A DNA stretch of 64,000 nucleotides, taken from NCBI GenBank assembly GCA_016839055.1, contig JAEKNX010000007.1, forward strand, positions 227,996 to 291,995, written 5' to 3'. Under the pieces are notes generated by a model. It was not told the origin of the DNA, did no database searches, and was given only the letters and a program-made list of their open reading frames with translations. Source of the stretch: Spirochaetales bacterium. GTDB taxonomy: Bacteria; Spirochaetota; Spirochaetia; UBA9216. A program made the position numbers and the translations under genes. Shown here in pieces: positions 1 to 9,337 of this stretch (positions are counted from its first letter, which is position 1; every line of letters starts with the position of its first letter).

Positions 1-216
1 ATTTTCTGCTTCCATCTGCTTCTGACTTCCGGAATTGCGCCCGGCTTTAATCCTGTTGCCCGGCTTTCGGCCCTGAACCTGAGTATGGAAAGTTCAAATT
101 CTGATGGTCTTATTCTCTCATCGCTAAAATCCGGCCTTTTCCCCCTCCTTGTTCTGCTTCCTGTTTTTCTTGTTCTATCCTATTTTCTGGCAGGACGGAG
201 GCCGAAGGATGGATAA
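1..216 (+). CDS. C-terminal end of a membrane protein (5' truncated by window edge)
   Basis: Frame 1 is open from the first base to a TAA at 214-216, giving the last 71 residues of a protein that starts outside the window; it is absent from the ORF track because no start is visible. The tail ends in one strongly hydrophobic segment (FPLLVLLPVFLVLSYFLAG) followed by a short basic stretch, which suggests a C-terminal transmembrane anchor. Its stop overlaps the start of the next gene by 8 bases, so it belongs to the same operon as the downstream MoxR, DUF58 and vWA genes. No family can be assigned from the tail alone. Confidence 0.65.
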   Translation: MFCFHLLLTSGIAPGFNPVARLSALNLSMESSNSDGLILSSLKSGLFPLLVLLPVFLVLSYFLAGRRPKDG

Positions 217-1609
217 TCTCATGAGGCCCTATCGAAGACGACACCGGCTTTTAACCCTCTGGGACGGCTTTTTAACCGGACTTCTCTTCTCTCTGGCCCC
301 GGCCCTCCTTACTTCCGTAACAGGTTTTACCCCATGGTATTCTCTTCTGTTTGTCTTATCTCTTGGCGGGGGATTCCTCTTTATCTCTGTCCGGAGCCGG
401 GAACTCTACCGCCGCATCGAGCGCCTGACTGGTTTACAGGGAGAGATCTCAACTCTGGCAGATTATTACAAGAGAGAGGAGCCTAATCCTTATCTTCCCC
501 TCCTATATGAGAGAGTGAGAAAAAGACTCTCGCAATATCCTGCCGAAGGCTGCTTTCCCGCGAATCCGGGGAAAAGACTGGTAAAGACCATCTTCCTCTC
601 TGCTGTCCTCTGGGCGCTTCTTATTCTTCCCGGCCTCATCGGGACGGGTGAAGCTGATCTAAATGAAGTAGTCAGGAATTCTGCTGTGAGTCTCCAGGAG
701 GCGTCAGAGCAAGACTCCCGCTTTACTCCCCTGGCCGAGCACCTTCGAGAACTGGAGAAGGAGCTTTTAGGCGAGGATGAGTTTCCGGAGGCGATGAAGG
801 AACTCGAAGACCTCTCGAAAGAATTGACAGAGCAGATCAGGGAACTTGAGCGGAATTCTCTTACGCGGCTTTTTGAGGAGCGGGGTGAAACCAGGGCAGA
901 GCAGATGGAGCGGCTTTCGATGGGCGATATGTCGCTTCCTGAAACCCGTGAGTTAATAATGGATCTTCTCTCGGATCCTTCTGTTGACGAGGAGACGAGA
1001 AAATCCATAAGGCAGTCTTTTCAGGATTATTCGGAGGCAGCGGAGGATGAGAGCTCTTCTTCTCGGGAGGAGCAGCAGAAGCTGGCCGAAGAGCTTATGA
1101 GTAATCTGGATCCTGAAAGAATGGAACTGGTCAGGGAGCTGAAAGATGTACTAAATGATCTGGAGAGCCTCACGCATGCGCCGGAAGACGCTCCTGAGAA
1201 CCCGGAGTCGGCCGGGGATGATGAGATTTCACAGGCAGACAGGGAGTCAAGGCGAACAGGCGGCGGCGGGGCTGACTCTCTGGAGCCCGAGCCGGGAAGC
1301 CGGGGGGCCCCTACAACGGCTGCGGGCAGTAAGCCTGGAAAGGCGGGAGGGGAGGGCTCTGTTTTCGAACCCTGGGAGGGAGACTCTCCTGAGGTTCGCC
1401 TGCCTGAAGGCGAGATACGGGAGCGGAGAAAACAGGGGGTTCTGAGGCTGGAGGGCAGTGAAAGCCTCAATCTTGAACGGATATCCCCGCAAAGCCCGGA
1501 GGGAGAACGGGTAAAGGAAGAGGAAATTTCAATCCAGGCTATTCCTGAAGAGAAGAGGCCTCTTGTACGTGATTACTTCACATCCATCGGCTCGGAGCCG
1601 GAAAATTAA
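209..1609 (+). CDS. Membrane protein with long acidic coiled-coil tail, MoxR operon
   Basis: The ORF track begins at 149, but the ATG at 209 is preferred: GGAGG lies 7 bases upstream, and the first 20 residues of the longer form are the out-of-frame end of the previous gene. The 466-residue protein has two or three hydrophobic segments near residues 17-60 and one near 130-150. The rest is rich in Glu, Arg and Ser, first helical and coiled-coil-like (runs such as LRELEKELLGEDEF) and then low-complexity and probably disordered up to the C terminus. I do not recognise a named family. Large charged membrane proteins of unknown function are common beside MoxR and DUF58 genes, and a role as partner or scaffold of the vWA complex is an inference. 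The MoxR gene follows after 29 bases. Confidence 0.75.
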   Translation: MDNLMRPYRRRHRLLTLWDGFLTGLLFSLAPALLTSVTGFTPWYSLLFVLSLGGGFLFISVRSRELYRRIERLTGLQGEISTLADYYKREEPNPYLPLLYERVRKRLSQYPAEGCFPANPGKRLVKTIFLSAVLWALLILPGLIGTGEADLNEVVRNSAVSLQEASEQDSRFTPLAEHLRELEKELLGEDEFPEAMKELEDLSKELTEQIRELERNSLTRLFEERGETRAEQMERLSMGDMSLPETRELIMDLLSDPSVDEETRKSIRQSFQDYSEAAEDESSSSREEQQKLAEELMSNLDPERMELVRELKDVLNDLESLTHAPEDAPENPESAGDDEISQADRESRRTGGGGADSLEPEPGSRGAPTTAAGSKPGKAGGEGSVFEPWEGDSPEVRLPEGEIRERRKQGVLRLEGSESLNLERISPQSPEGERVKEEEISIQAIPEEKRPLVRDYFTSIGSEPEN

Positions 1610-1638
1610 AATTTAAAGCAAAATTTGAGGAGGCAAGC

Positions 1639-2634
1639 TTGGAACAATTAAATGAAGAACGTCTTACCATTATGAGAGATAAAATTCTGACAGTGAAGGC
1701 CGAGGTGGAGAAAATTATTGTAGGTCAGAGTGAGCTTGTAACCGAGACGCTCACGGCACTCCTTTGCGGGGGACACATCCTCCTTGAGGGAGTTCCCGGG
1801 ATAGGCAAGACCTCCCTTATTAAAGCCCTCGGTGAGGCCCTCGGTCTGGATACCAGCCGTATTCAGTTTACCCCTGATCTTATGCCGGCAGACATTCTTG
1901 GAACCCAGGTGCTGGTCCGTGACGCCTCGGGAGATTCTCCCCGCATAACCTTTCAGAAGGGCCCGCTGTTCACCCAGATCCTCCTTGCCGATGAGATTAA
2001 CAGGGCTACTCCCAAGACCCAGTCGGCCCTCCTCGAGGCCATGCAGGAAGGCTCTGTTACCATAGGGGGAGAAAAACATATTCTGAAGGCGCCCTTCATG
2101 GTTCTTGCCACCCAGAACCCTATAGAAATGGAGGGAACCTATCCTCTTCCCGAAGCCCAGATGGACCGGTTTTTCTTCAAACTCCTCGTGCCCTTCCCCT
2201 CGGCCGGGGACATACATCTCATCCTTGACCGAACGACTAAAGGGGCTCTCCCGTCTCTCGTTCCCTGCCTCACAGGCGAGGAAATCCGGGAGTACCAGGG
2301 GGTTATCCGGCAGATTCCCGCCTCTCATGAGGTCAAGGATTTCGCCGTCAGGCTTGTTCTTGGAACTCATCCTGACCGGACCGACAGTAAGTCAGATTAC
2401 GCGACCTTCATCCGTCACGGGGCAAGTCCCCGCGGTGCCCAGAGCATGGTCCTCGGAGCAAAGGTTTTTGCCCTTCTTGACGGCCGGGTTCATCTTACAT
2501 TCGATGATATCAAAAGGAGCGCTAAACCCGCACTCCGTCACCGCCTGCTTCTGAGTTTTGAGGGTGAGGCTCAGGGAGTACGGACTGACGAGATTGTAGA
2601 TGCCCTGATAAAGGCAACTCCGGAGCGCTTGTAG
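1639..2634 (+). CDS. MoxR-family AAA+ ATPase (copy 1)
   Basis: 331 residues with the full MoxR/AAA_3 layout: Walker A GVPGIGKTS near residue 48, Walker B LLADEINRATPKTQ near 115, the sensor-1 stretch MVLATQNPIE, and the C-terminal lid domain. MoxR proteins are cytoplasmic chaperone-like ATPases that act with vWA proteins in maturing metal or periplasmic complexes. The start is TTG at 1639 with GAGGAGG 5 bases upstream. The stop codon overlaps the DUF58 start by one base (TAGTG), implying translational coupling. A second MoxR of near-identical length (58703-59701) heads the other Bat operon in this window; the two share the DEINRA and TQNPIE signatures but differ elsewhere. Confidence 0.95.
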   Translation: MEQLNEERLTIMRDKILTVKAEVEKIIVGQSELVTETLTALLCGGHILLEGVPGIGKTSLIKALGEALGLDTSRIQFTPDLMPADILGTQVLVRDASGDSPRITFQKGPLFTQILLADEINRATPKTQSALLEAMQEGSVTIGGEKHILKAPFMVLATQNPIEMEGTYPLPEAQMDRFFFKLLVPFPSAGDIHLILDRTTKGALPSLVPCLTGEEIREYQGVIRQIPASHEVKDFAVRLVLGTHPDRTDSKSDYATFIRHGASPRGAQSMVLGAKVFALLDGRVHLTFDDIKRSAKPALRHRLLLSFEGEAQGVRTDEIVDALIKATPERL

Positions 2635-3518
2635 TGGAAGACCTTCCCCTCCTTTCCAGGGAATTCCTGGAAAAACTGAATAATCTGACAATTCTCTCCC
2701 GTCGGGTTCACAGGCGGGGACAGGAGGGCAGTCATTTCAGTTACAGGAAGGGATCCAGTCTGGAATTCAGGGAATACCGGCCTTATCAGGCCGGAGATGA
2801 CGTCAGGTTTGTGGACTGGAATGTCTGGGAGAGGCTCGGGAAACTGCTTGTAAAGGTCTTCACCGCCGAGGAGGATCGCAGCCTTTATCTCCTGATGGAT
2901 ACCAGCGGTTCGATGGGCAGCGGTGAGCCTGCAAAGCTCAGCTTTGCCTGTGAAACCGCCGCCGCCCTGGCCTATATTGCAAGCCGGAATCAGGACAGGG
3001 TCGGAATCTTCTCTCTGGGAGAGGAGGTTAAATCTTTCCGCCGTCCGGCTAAGGGTTCGGGGGCTCTCCTTGATTCATTCAGGTTTCTCGAGCAGCTGGA
3101 GAGCTCGGGAACTACAAATTTCACCGCATCCTGCGGCAGTTTTCTAAGCGGGACCGACAGGAGCGGTCTGGCGGTGATTTTCTCGGATCTTCTGGACGCT
3201 CACGATTACAGGGAGGGAATAAAACGGCTTCTTTACCGGCGTTTTGAGGTTCTTCTTGTTCATGTTCTCTCGGAAGATGATCTCAAACCCGGCTTTGCGG
3301 GACCGGTAACTTTGAAAGACAGGGAAGGAGGCGGAAAGATCAAGCTAAATCTGGATGAGCCGATGCTCCGGGCCTATAAAGATAATCTCGCCATTTTTCT
3401 TAAGGGCGCGGAGGATTTTTGCCGTTCAAACGGTGTGGAATATCTTCGGGCCTCAAGCTCAATGCCGTTTGAGGATTTCATCCTCGGCTACCTGCGAAGA
3501 GGGGGGTACCTCCGGTGA
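2634..3518 (+). CDS. DUF58 protein with vWA-like fold (copy 1)
   Basis: 294 residues. The DUF58 signature REYRPYQAGDDVRFVDWNV sits near residues 45-65 and a MIDAS-type metal site MDTSGSM (DxSxS) near residue 88. DUF58 proteins pair with MoxR ATPases. No transmembrane segment is evident, so it is probably cytoplasmic or membrane-associated through its partners. The start is GTG, overlapping the MoxR stop by one base, and its own TGA overlaps the next GTG (GTGA), so three genes in a row are tightly coupled. The paralogue at 59705-60583 has the same signature with a DVSPS metal site. Confidence 0.92.
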   Translation: MEDLPLLSREFLEKLNNLTILSRRVHRRGQEGSHFSYRKGSSLEFREYRPYQAGDDVRFVDWNVWERLGKLLVKVFTAEEDRSLYLLMDTSGSMGSGEPAKLSFACETAAALAYIASRNQDRVGIFSLGEEVKSFRRPAKGSGALLDSFRFLEQLESSGTTNFTASCGSFLSGTDRSGLAVIFSDLLDAHDYREGIKRLLYRRFEVLLVHVLSEDDLKPGFAGPVTLKDREGGGKIKLNLDEPMLRAYKDNLAIFLKGAEDFCRSNGVEYLRASSSMPFEDFILGYLRRGGYLR

Positions 3519-6500
3519 TCTGGGGCTTTCCAGTTGCGCTCTCGGGCTTCATGATTCTTCTGCCCCTCTTCCTTCTTCATCTCCGGAGAAACCGCCGCCG
3601 GGATATTACCGTATCATCGGTTCTTCTCTGGGGTTTTGCCCTGGAGAATCCCGAGAGTCCCCTGAGGCGGAGGCTCAAGGAGAGCCTTCACCTGATTCTT
3701 CAGCTTCTGATTATCTCTTCTCTCATCCTTGCGGCGGCAAACCCCATGCTTCCGCGGACGGCCGCGCCCCGGGGAGATCGGATAATTCTCATTCTCGACG
3801 GCAGCGCCAGCATGACCGCCGGAGAGGGACGGGAAAACCGGTTCACCCTTGCCACTAGTGAGGCGGAAAAGGCCGTCAGGCGGGCAGGGGGGCGCGAGAT
3901 GGCCATCATTCTTGCCGGGACGCAGCCCCGACTTCTCTCCGGATTCACTTCTTCCCGCAGGCAGCTCACAGCTGCCCTGGGCTCGGCACGGCCGGTTGCC
4001 GGAGAGGCTGATATGGATGCCTGTTTTTCTCTCGCATCGAATCTGTCCGAAGGCGGCGGGGCCGAGATTATTCTAATAAGCGACGGAGGCTTCTCTTCTC
4101 CCTCCGTTATTCTCTCCCGGCCCCTGACCTTCATTCCGGTTGGGAAGGACGCCGGCAACCTGGGTATTACAGCCTTCAATGCCCGCCGTGATCCGGATGT
4201 CACGGGGCGCCACCACATCTTCGCGGCCGTTCAAAACAGCTCCGAGCTTGACGAGACCAGGCTTCTGTCGCTGACCCTCGAAGGTAAGGTGATTGAAACT
4301 CGGGAGGTAGTCCTTCCGCCGGGCAAGGAGGTTCAGCAGGTCTTCATCCTCGACGGGGGCGCCGGCAGGCTTGAGATTGAGCTCTCCGGGACTGATGATT
4401 TTCCGATGGATGATCGGGCGGTGATGGTTATAAAGGACTCCCGGCCCCTCCAGGTTCTCCTGGTCTCCGGCGGGAATTACTATCTTGAGACCCTTCTCGG
4501 ACTCATGCCCGGCATTAAGCTGTCGGTTCTTGAGCGCTACCCTGTTGGAATCTTTTTTGATCTTGTCGTCTTTGAGAGTCCCCCTCCGGATGTCCTGCCG
4601 CCGGGTAACTACCTTTTTCTCGGCATCCCCTATCCTGATTTCTCGGTTGATCTGGGTTCTACAGTCAATTTCCCGGGGGTATCAGGCTGGGAATCTTCCC
4701 ACCCGGTTATGATCGGGGTGGATCCCCGGAGTTTTACTATCTATCAGGCTAAAAGGCCTGTAATTTCTCTGCCAGGAAGGGGCCGGGCGGAAACTGTGCT
4801 GAAAGGGGAGGTTCCTCTAATTATAACATTCGATGATGAGCTCTCCCGGGCGGTTTTCTTTACCTTTCCTTTGAGGAGTTCGGATCTTCCTCTCCGGGCA
4901 GCCTTTCCCCTGCTTATGAGCAATATTCTCGAGTGGCTCAACCCGGCCTATAATCCCCATCCTTACGACAGCCGCCGGGGGGGGCAGCTGGTAACATTCT
5001 CCGACACGAGTATTTCCGGCCGCCTTGGGAAGGCCTCCGGCATCAGTGAACCCCTGACTCTTATTCGGCCCGACGGTTCTGATGAGAAGATTATCCCCGT
5101 AGATGGGGAATACCGCTTTTTTCCCATGGACACAGGGTTTTATTCAATGACACTGGCCGGAACCGAGCATAGCTGGGCGGTCAATTTGCTCTCTTCGGAA
5201 GAATCAGATCTTTCCCGCAGATGGGAGGCGCCTGTCCCTGCCTCAGGGCTTCCGGCAGCGATTTCTCCGTCTCAGCCGGATCTCCGGCAGAACGGGGAGG
5301 GAGACTTCCACAACCTCTGGCCCTGGCTTCTTCTTGCCGGGGGGCTGCTCCTACTCGCCGAGAGGCTTCTTGCCCGGATGGGGCTGCCTGGCGCCGGGGA
5401 GAGGGGCAGGGCTGAGCTCATCCTTACAGCCCTTGCCGCGGCCCTAATAATCGGAGCCGCACTTAATCCGGTTCTGCCTCTCGGGAAGACCGCCCTCTCG
5501 GTAATCTACCTGCTAGACAGCTCTCACAGCATCCTTCCCGGAGACAGGGATGCGGCCTTGGACTGGATACAGAGAAGCGGCGCCAATGGGGGAGCCCTTG
5601 ATCGGACAGCCCTCATTACCTTTGGAGCCGATGCCCTAATCTCGGCGGCCCCGTCACCGGAGCTGCCGGAGCTTGAAATCGATACTCTTCCTGAAGGGGG
5701 CGAAACCAATCCTTCGAATGCGGTAAGGCGCGCCCTCTCCCTCTTACCTGGTACCGGGGACAGGAGGATTATCCTTCTCTCCGATGGAAATGAAACATCG
5801 GGCGATCTTCTTGAGCTTCTCTCATCGCTTAGCAGTCCCGGCTTGAGACTCTTCAGTCTTCCAATGGGGAAGCGGCAGACAGGCAGTGAAATTCTCATTC
5901 GCTCCCTCACGGGGCCCGGCCGCAGCTCCGCGGGAGAATTATTCTCCCTTACCATGGAAGTGGAGAGCTCAGGCGCCGGGACCGGCGAGGTCTTCTTCTA
6001 TCTCGACGGGCAGTATTACGGGGAGGATGATATCGAGTTTTCCCGCGGCTCGAATCAGTTTGTCTACAAGATGAGGCTTGAAGAGCATGGCTTCCACCTG
6101 GTAGAGGCGGTGATCTATTCGGAATCAGATTACTGGTATGAGAATAACCGCTTCCAGAAGGTTATCTTTACAGAGGGAGAGTCCCCGCTCTTGTATCTCT
6201 ACGGCAGGCGAGGCCCTTCGGAATCTCTTATCTCCATTCTCGAAGATCAGGAGTACAGCCTTGATATTCGCCCGGCGGCCGGCTTCCCCTCATCCCTGAG
6301 GGAGCTTTTCAGCTACAGGGCCGCGATTCTGGATAATGTTTCCGCCTTCGAGCTCACCTTTACGGAGATGGAACTTCTTAAAAACGCCGCCGCGGGAGGC
6401 CTCGGGATACTTGTGTCCGGGGGAGACAGTTCGTTCGGTCTTGGAGGATACTATAAGACACCGATAGAGAGTTTTCTGCCGGTAGATGTTGATGTTACAT

Positions 6501-8101
6501 CATCGATGGATCTGCCGGATGTGGCTATCCTGATGATAATAGATAAATCAGGAACCATGCAGGAGGGCGCGGGTGAAGATGACCAGGGGAGGTCAAGGTA
6601 CAAGATAGATCTGGCAAAGCAGGCGGTTCTTTCGGCAGTAGAGGTCCTGGAACCGAACCATCAGGCCGCGATACTCTCCTTCGACGCGGGCTGGGAATGG
6701 ACTCTGCCCTTTACCGGAGCCGGAGAGATTGAGAGTATAAGGGAGCAGCTTTCCTCGCTGCAGCCCGGCGGCGGCACGGTTCTCTATCCGGTGCTCGAAG
6801 AGGCTCACAGGGTTCTATCGGCCCATTCGGCGGCGGTTAAACACCTGCTGATTCTCTCCGACGGCCATACTGATGAGCGTGACTTCCAGTTACTGGCGGA
6901 GAAGATGAGAGCAGACGGAATAACCATCTCAACCGTGGCAGTAGGCTCTGGTTCCGACAGAACGCTGATGGAAAATCTGGCCAGGTGGGGAGAGGGCCGG
7001 GCCTACTATGCCGAAGACATCCAGTCGGTTCCGGCAATCTTTGCAGATGAATCCCTTAAGGCCTCCAAGAGGCTGGCGGTCGAGGAGACCTTCTTTCCGG
7101 TCCTCCTTCCCGGCCACGCTGTTCTTCAGGGACTCAGGCAGGAAGATATCCCCCCTCTTGAAGGTTTCCTTCTCTCCTATCTTAAGCCTGAGGCGGAGCT
7201 CCTTATGGAGGGGGTTGAAGGCAATCCGCTTCTCGCGGTGAAGCAGTACGGACTGGGCAGGACGGCGGCCTTCACCTCCAGCCTGGATTCCACCTGGACC
7301 GCCGCCTGGAACAGCTGGGAAGATTATTCGAGGCTTTTTTCACAACTAATTCGCTGGCTCTCTCGGGGTAATCCGGAGACGGGCATTACCTTCAGCCTGT
7401 CGCGCAGCCGCCGGGGCGGGGATATAAGGGTTAACGCTGTGATTCCCGGCGAGGGATTTATTAATAATCTGGCCCTCACCGCGCGGGTAATAACCCCCGA
7501 ACTCAAGGAGATTGAGATTCCCCTGAATCAGAGCGGCCCGGGATTGTATCAGGGCAGATTTCCGCTGAGCCGTGAGGGTAATTATTTTGTTACCCTGCTG
7601 AAGGATGACCGGCTAGTCTCGACTACAATAACAGGAGAACAGGACAGCTTTGGAATAACATCTCCGGTGGAGAGCCAGGCTCAGGCACAGGGGACAGCTG
7701 TTTTCTCACTTCCGTACGCGGATGAGTTTCGCAGGATTGCCTCGTCAGAGGGCTTCCTTGAAGAGGCGGCGAGACTCACCGGAGGCAGAATGCTCTCTCC
7801 CGATGCGCCTCTGCCGCCGGAATTTTTCATTCCCAATCCGGATCTTCGGTCCCATCCTCTATCGCTGCGTCCATTTTTCATCCTGACAGCTGTCGCTCTT
7901 TTTCTTGCCGCCCTCTTTTTCCGCCTCCTGCCTTCAGGATTCTTCAGAATTGCCGCGAGCAGAGTCCGGAACCTGGCCCTGAGGTTCGGAGGTTCTAAAG
8001 GAGGGGATGACTACCTCGAGATAAAGGCCAAAATGGAAGAAGAGAAGAAAAGAAAATCAGAACCCCTTAGGGACGAGGATTTCTGGTTCGGAAGACATTG
8101 A
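3515..8101 (+). CDS. Giant BatA-like membrane protein with three vWA domains
   Basis: 1528 residues, several times the usual Bat protein length. In order: an N-terminal aerotolerance (BatA N-terminal) pair of membrane helices near residues 8-24 and 57-77; a vWA domain with MIDAS LDGSASM at 94-100; a beta-rich linker; two more helices near 605-655; a second vWA domain with LLDSSHSI near 667; a region near 890-990 resembling the glutamine-amidotransferase-like fold (YLYGRRG ... GILVSGGDSSFGLGGYY); a third vWA with IIDKSGTM near 1009; and a C-terminal helix near 1452-1475. Elsewhere such halves occur as two separate genes, so this looks like a fusion. The third MIDAS has Thr in place of the last Ser. 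GTG start within the GTGA overlap. Likely periplasm-facing and metal-dependent; the exact function is unknown. Confidence 0.9.
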   Translation: MIWGFPVALSGFMILLPLFLLHLRRNRRRDITVSSVLLWGFALENPESPLRRRLKESLHLILQLLIISSLILAAANPMLPRTAAPRGDRIILILDGSASMTAGEGRENRFTLATSEAEKAVRRAGGREMAIILAGTQPRLLSGFTSSRRQLTAALGSARPVAGEADMDACFSLASNLSEGGGAEIILISDGGFSSPSVILSRPLTFIPVGKDAGNLGITAFNARRDPDVTGRHHIFAAVQNSSELDETRLLSLTLEGKVIETREVVLPPGKEVQQVFILDGGAGRLEIELSGTDDFPMDDRAVMVIKDSRPLQVLLVSGGNYYLETLLGLMPGIKLSVLERYPVGIFFDLVVFESPPPDVLPPGNYLFLGIPYPDFSVDLGSTVNFPGVSGWESSHPVMIGVDPRSFTIYQAKRPVISLPGRGRAETVLKGEVPLIITFDDELSRAVFFTFPLRSSDLPLRAAFPLLMSNILEWLNPAYNPHPYDSRRGGQLVTFSDTSISGRLGKASGISEPLTLIRPDGSDEKIIPVDGEYRFFPMDTGFYSMTLAGTEHSWAVNLLSSEESDLSRRWEAPVPASGLPAAISPSQPDLRQNGEGDFHNLWPWLLLAGGLLLLAERLLARMGLPGAGERGRAELILTALAAALIIGAALNPVLPLGKTALSVIYLLDSSHSILPGDRDAALDWIQRSGANGGALDRTALITFGADALISAAPSPELPELEIDTLPEGGETNPSNAVRRALSLLPGTGDRRIILLSDGNETSGDLLELLSSLSSPGLRLFSLPMGKRQTGSEILIRSLTGPGRSSAGELFSLTMEVESSGAGTGEVFFYLDGQYYGEDDIEFSRGSNQFVYKMRLEEHGFHLVEAVIYSESDYWYENNRFQKVIFTEGESPLLYLYGRRGPSESLISILEDQEYSLDIRPAAGFPSSLRELFSYRAAILDNVSAFELTFTEMELLKNAAAGGLGILVSGGDSSFGLGGYYKTPIESFLPVDVDVTSSMDLPDVAILMIIDKSGTMQEGAGEDDQGRSRYKIDLAKQAVLSAVEVLEPNHQAAILSFDAGWEWTLPFTGAGEIESIREQLSSLQPGGGTVLYPVLEEAHRVLSAHSAAVKHLLILSDGHTDERDFQLLAEKMRADGITISTVAVGSGSDRTLMENLARWGEGRAYYAEDIQSVPAIFADESLKASKRLAVEETFFPVLLPGHAVLQGLRQEDIPPLEGFLLSYLKPEAELLMEGVEGNPLLAVKQYGLGRTAAFTSSLDSTWTAAWNSWEDYSRLFSQLIRWLSRGNPETGITFSLSRSRRGGDIRVNAVIPGEGFINNLALTARVITPELKEIEIPLNQSGPGLYQGRFPLSREGNYFVTLLKDDRLVSTTITGEQDSFGITSPVESQAQAQGTAVFSLPYADEFRRIASSEGFLEEAARLTGGRMLSPDAPLPPEFFIPNPDLRSHPLSLRPFFILTAVALFLAALFFRLLPSGFFRIAASRVRNLALRFGGSKGGDDYLEIKAKMEEEKKRKSEPLRDEDFWFGRH

Positions 8102-8114
8102 TATGGAGCTTCCG

Positions 8115-8154
8115 GGCAGAGAGAGCTTTTCGGGGTGATGAAGGCCTCTCTGCC
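8115..8154. terminator. Candidate bidirectional terminator hairpin between converging genes
   Basis: GGCAGAGAG at 8115-8123 pairs perfectly with CTCTCTGCC at 8146-8154 around a 22-base loop. It lies between the 3' ends of the vWA operon (+) and the ABC exporter operon (-). There is no good T-run on either strand, so factor-independent termination is only possible, not shown. Confidence 0.4.
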
Positions 8155-8191
8155 GTTTAGGTTATCATAATACATTAAAGCTAACCGCCTC

Positions 8192-9337
8192 TTAGATGAA
8201 GTTTTCAGCATTGTTGCTTTTTTTAAGTTTGTTTGCGGCAAGCAGGAAAAAGAAGGTAGAGAAGGATAGGACTATCAGAATATTTAATCCGACTTCAGAG
8301 AATGTGCCGCCGCCCTGTATTGTTGTTATTGCATCCATAACCCAAGATTGAGGAAGAAAGTCCGCGGCGTACTGAAGAGCTTTCGGCATTATTGTTTTAG
8401 GCCAGAAGCATCCGGACAACATACAGCTTGGAGTAATTATTAGTGTTATCATCATCCGGGCTGTCGATGTTGAGTCGGAGAAAACCATGATCAGCATGCC
8501 TACAGCAACGGCCGCTGTACTGAAGCTAGAAAGAATGATAAATATCTGCCATGAGGCTATGCCTGAATCAAAGGTCACAATCATTCCGATTATCAGCAGG
8601 GCCGAAATAATCTGGACTATGGAAATGAGAAAGTTTACCAGAACGTTAGCCATTATGTATTCCCGGTAAGACACCGGGGCTGATATTATTCGGTAATATG
8701 TCCGTTCTCTCTTCTCTTTGAGAACCAGGGTTGCGGTAGTTGAACAGGAGATCATAATAAGTATTATAAAGAGCCCCCATGACATCTGGGCCGCTTCTTT
8801 ATTGAGTTCGTTGTCGCTTACATAGCTTGATATGAGCTTTGCCTTTCCATTAATTTGATTACTATACAGCCTGTTAAATATTTCTGCATCGCCCTCTGAT
8901 AGAGAATAAATATCAAGCAGATTCTCTGTGTACATGGCAGCGTATTCTTCTATGAAGACGGTAGCCGCTCCGCCCTTTATCGAGACAATCTTCAGCTTTT
9001 CAGGCCTTCCTTTGCGTATCTGCTGTCCGAAATTTTGGGGGATAATGAATGCAAAATCGACTCTGCCAGAGGATACTGCCTCTTCGAAGGACTCTTCAGC
9101 TAGTTCAGTAATCTCAAACTTTCCTGTTCGTTCAAGGAAAGATATCATGTCTTGTGAGATTCGGCCGTGGTCTCTGTCTACGACTCCCATGAATATTGCG
9201 GAAGCCGAATTAGAAGATGTAATTGTCATGAGGGCTGATATCATTACTACCGGCAGGATTATATAGACAATAATGTTGGACTTCTTCCTGAAAATTAACC
9301 GGAGGTTGTTGCAAGCCAGATATAATATTTTACTCAT
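8192..9337 (-). CDS. ABC-2 type transporter permease (second of pair)
   Basis: 381 residues with the ABC-2 permease plan: one N-terminal helix (near residues 22-42), a large extracytoplasmic domain of about 150 residues, then five helices in the C-terminal half. It is the last gene of a three-gene exporter operon, and its ATG overlaps the stop of the preceding permease by one base (TAATG). GGAG lies 8 bases before the start. Pairs of different ABC-2 permeases with one ATPase commonly export drugs, peptides or lipids; the substrate here cannot be told. The divergent two-component system next door is the obvious candidate regulator. Confidence 0.9.
   Translation of the reverse strand: MSKILYLACNNLRLIFRKKSNIIVYIILPVVMISALMTITSSNSASAIFMGVVDRDHGRISQDMISFLERTGKFEITELAEESFEEAVSSGRVDFAFIIPQNFGQQIRKGRPEKLKIVSIKGGAATVFIEEYAAMYTENLLDIYSLSEGDAEIFNRLYSNQINGKAKLISSYVSDNELNKEAAQMSWGLFIILIMISCSTTATLVLKEKRERTYYRIISAPVSYREYIMANVLVNFLISIVQIISALLIIGMIVTFDSGIASWQIFIILSSFSTAAVAVGMLIMVFSDSTSTARMMITLIITPSCMLSGCFWPKTIMPKALQYAADFLPQSWVMDAITTIQGGGTFSEVGLNILIVLSFSTFFFLLAANKLKKSNNAENFI

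Noticed and set aside
490-1470. Ser/Arg-rich minus-strand ORFs (490-1008 and 1027-1470)
   Set aside because: Mirror images of the acidic coiled-coil gene; low-complexity composition is explained by the codons on the plus strand.
1648-2370. 240-residue minus-strand ORF
   Set aside because: Fully antisense to the clear MoxR gene; no motif or ribosome site of its own.
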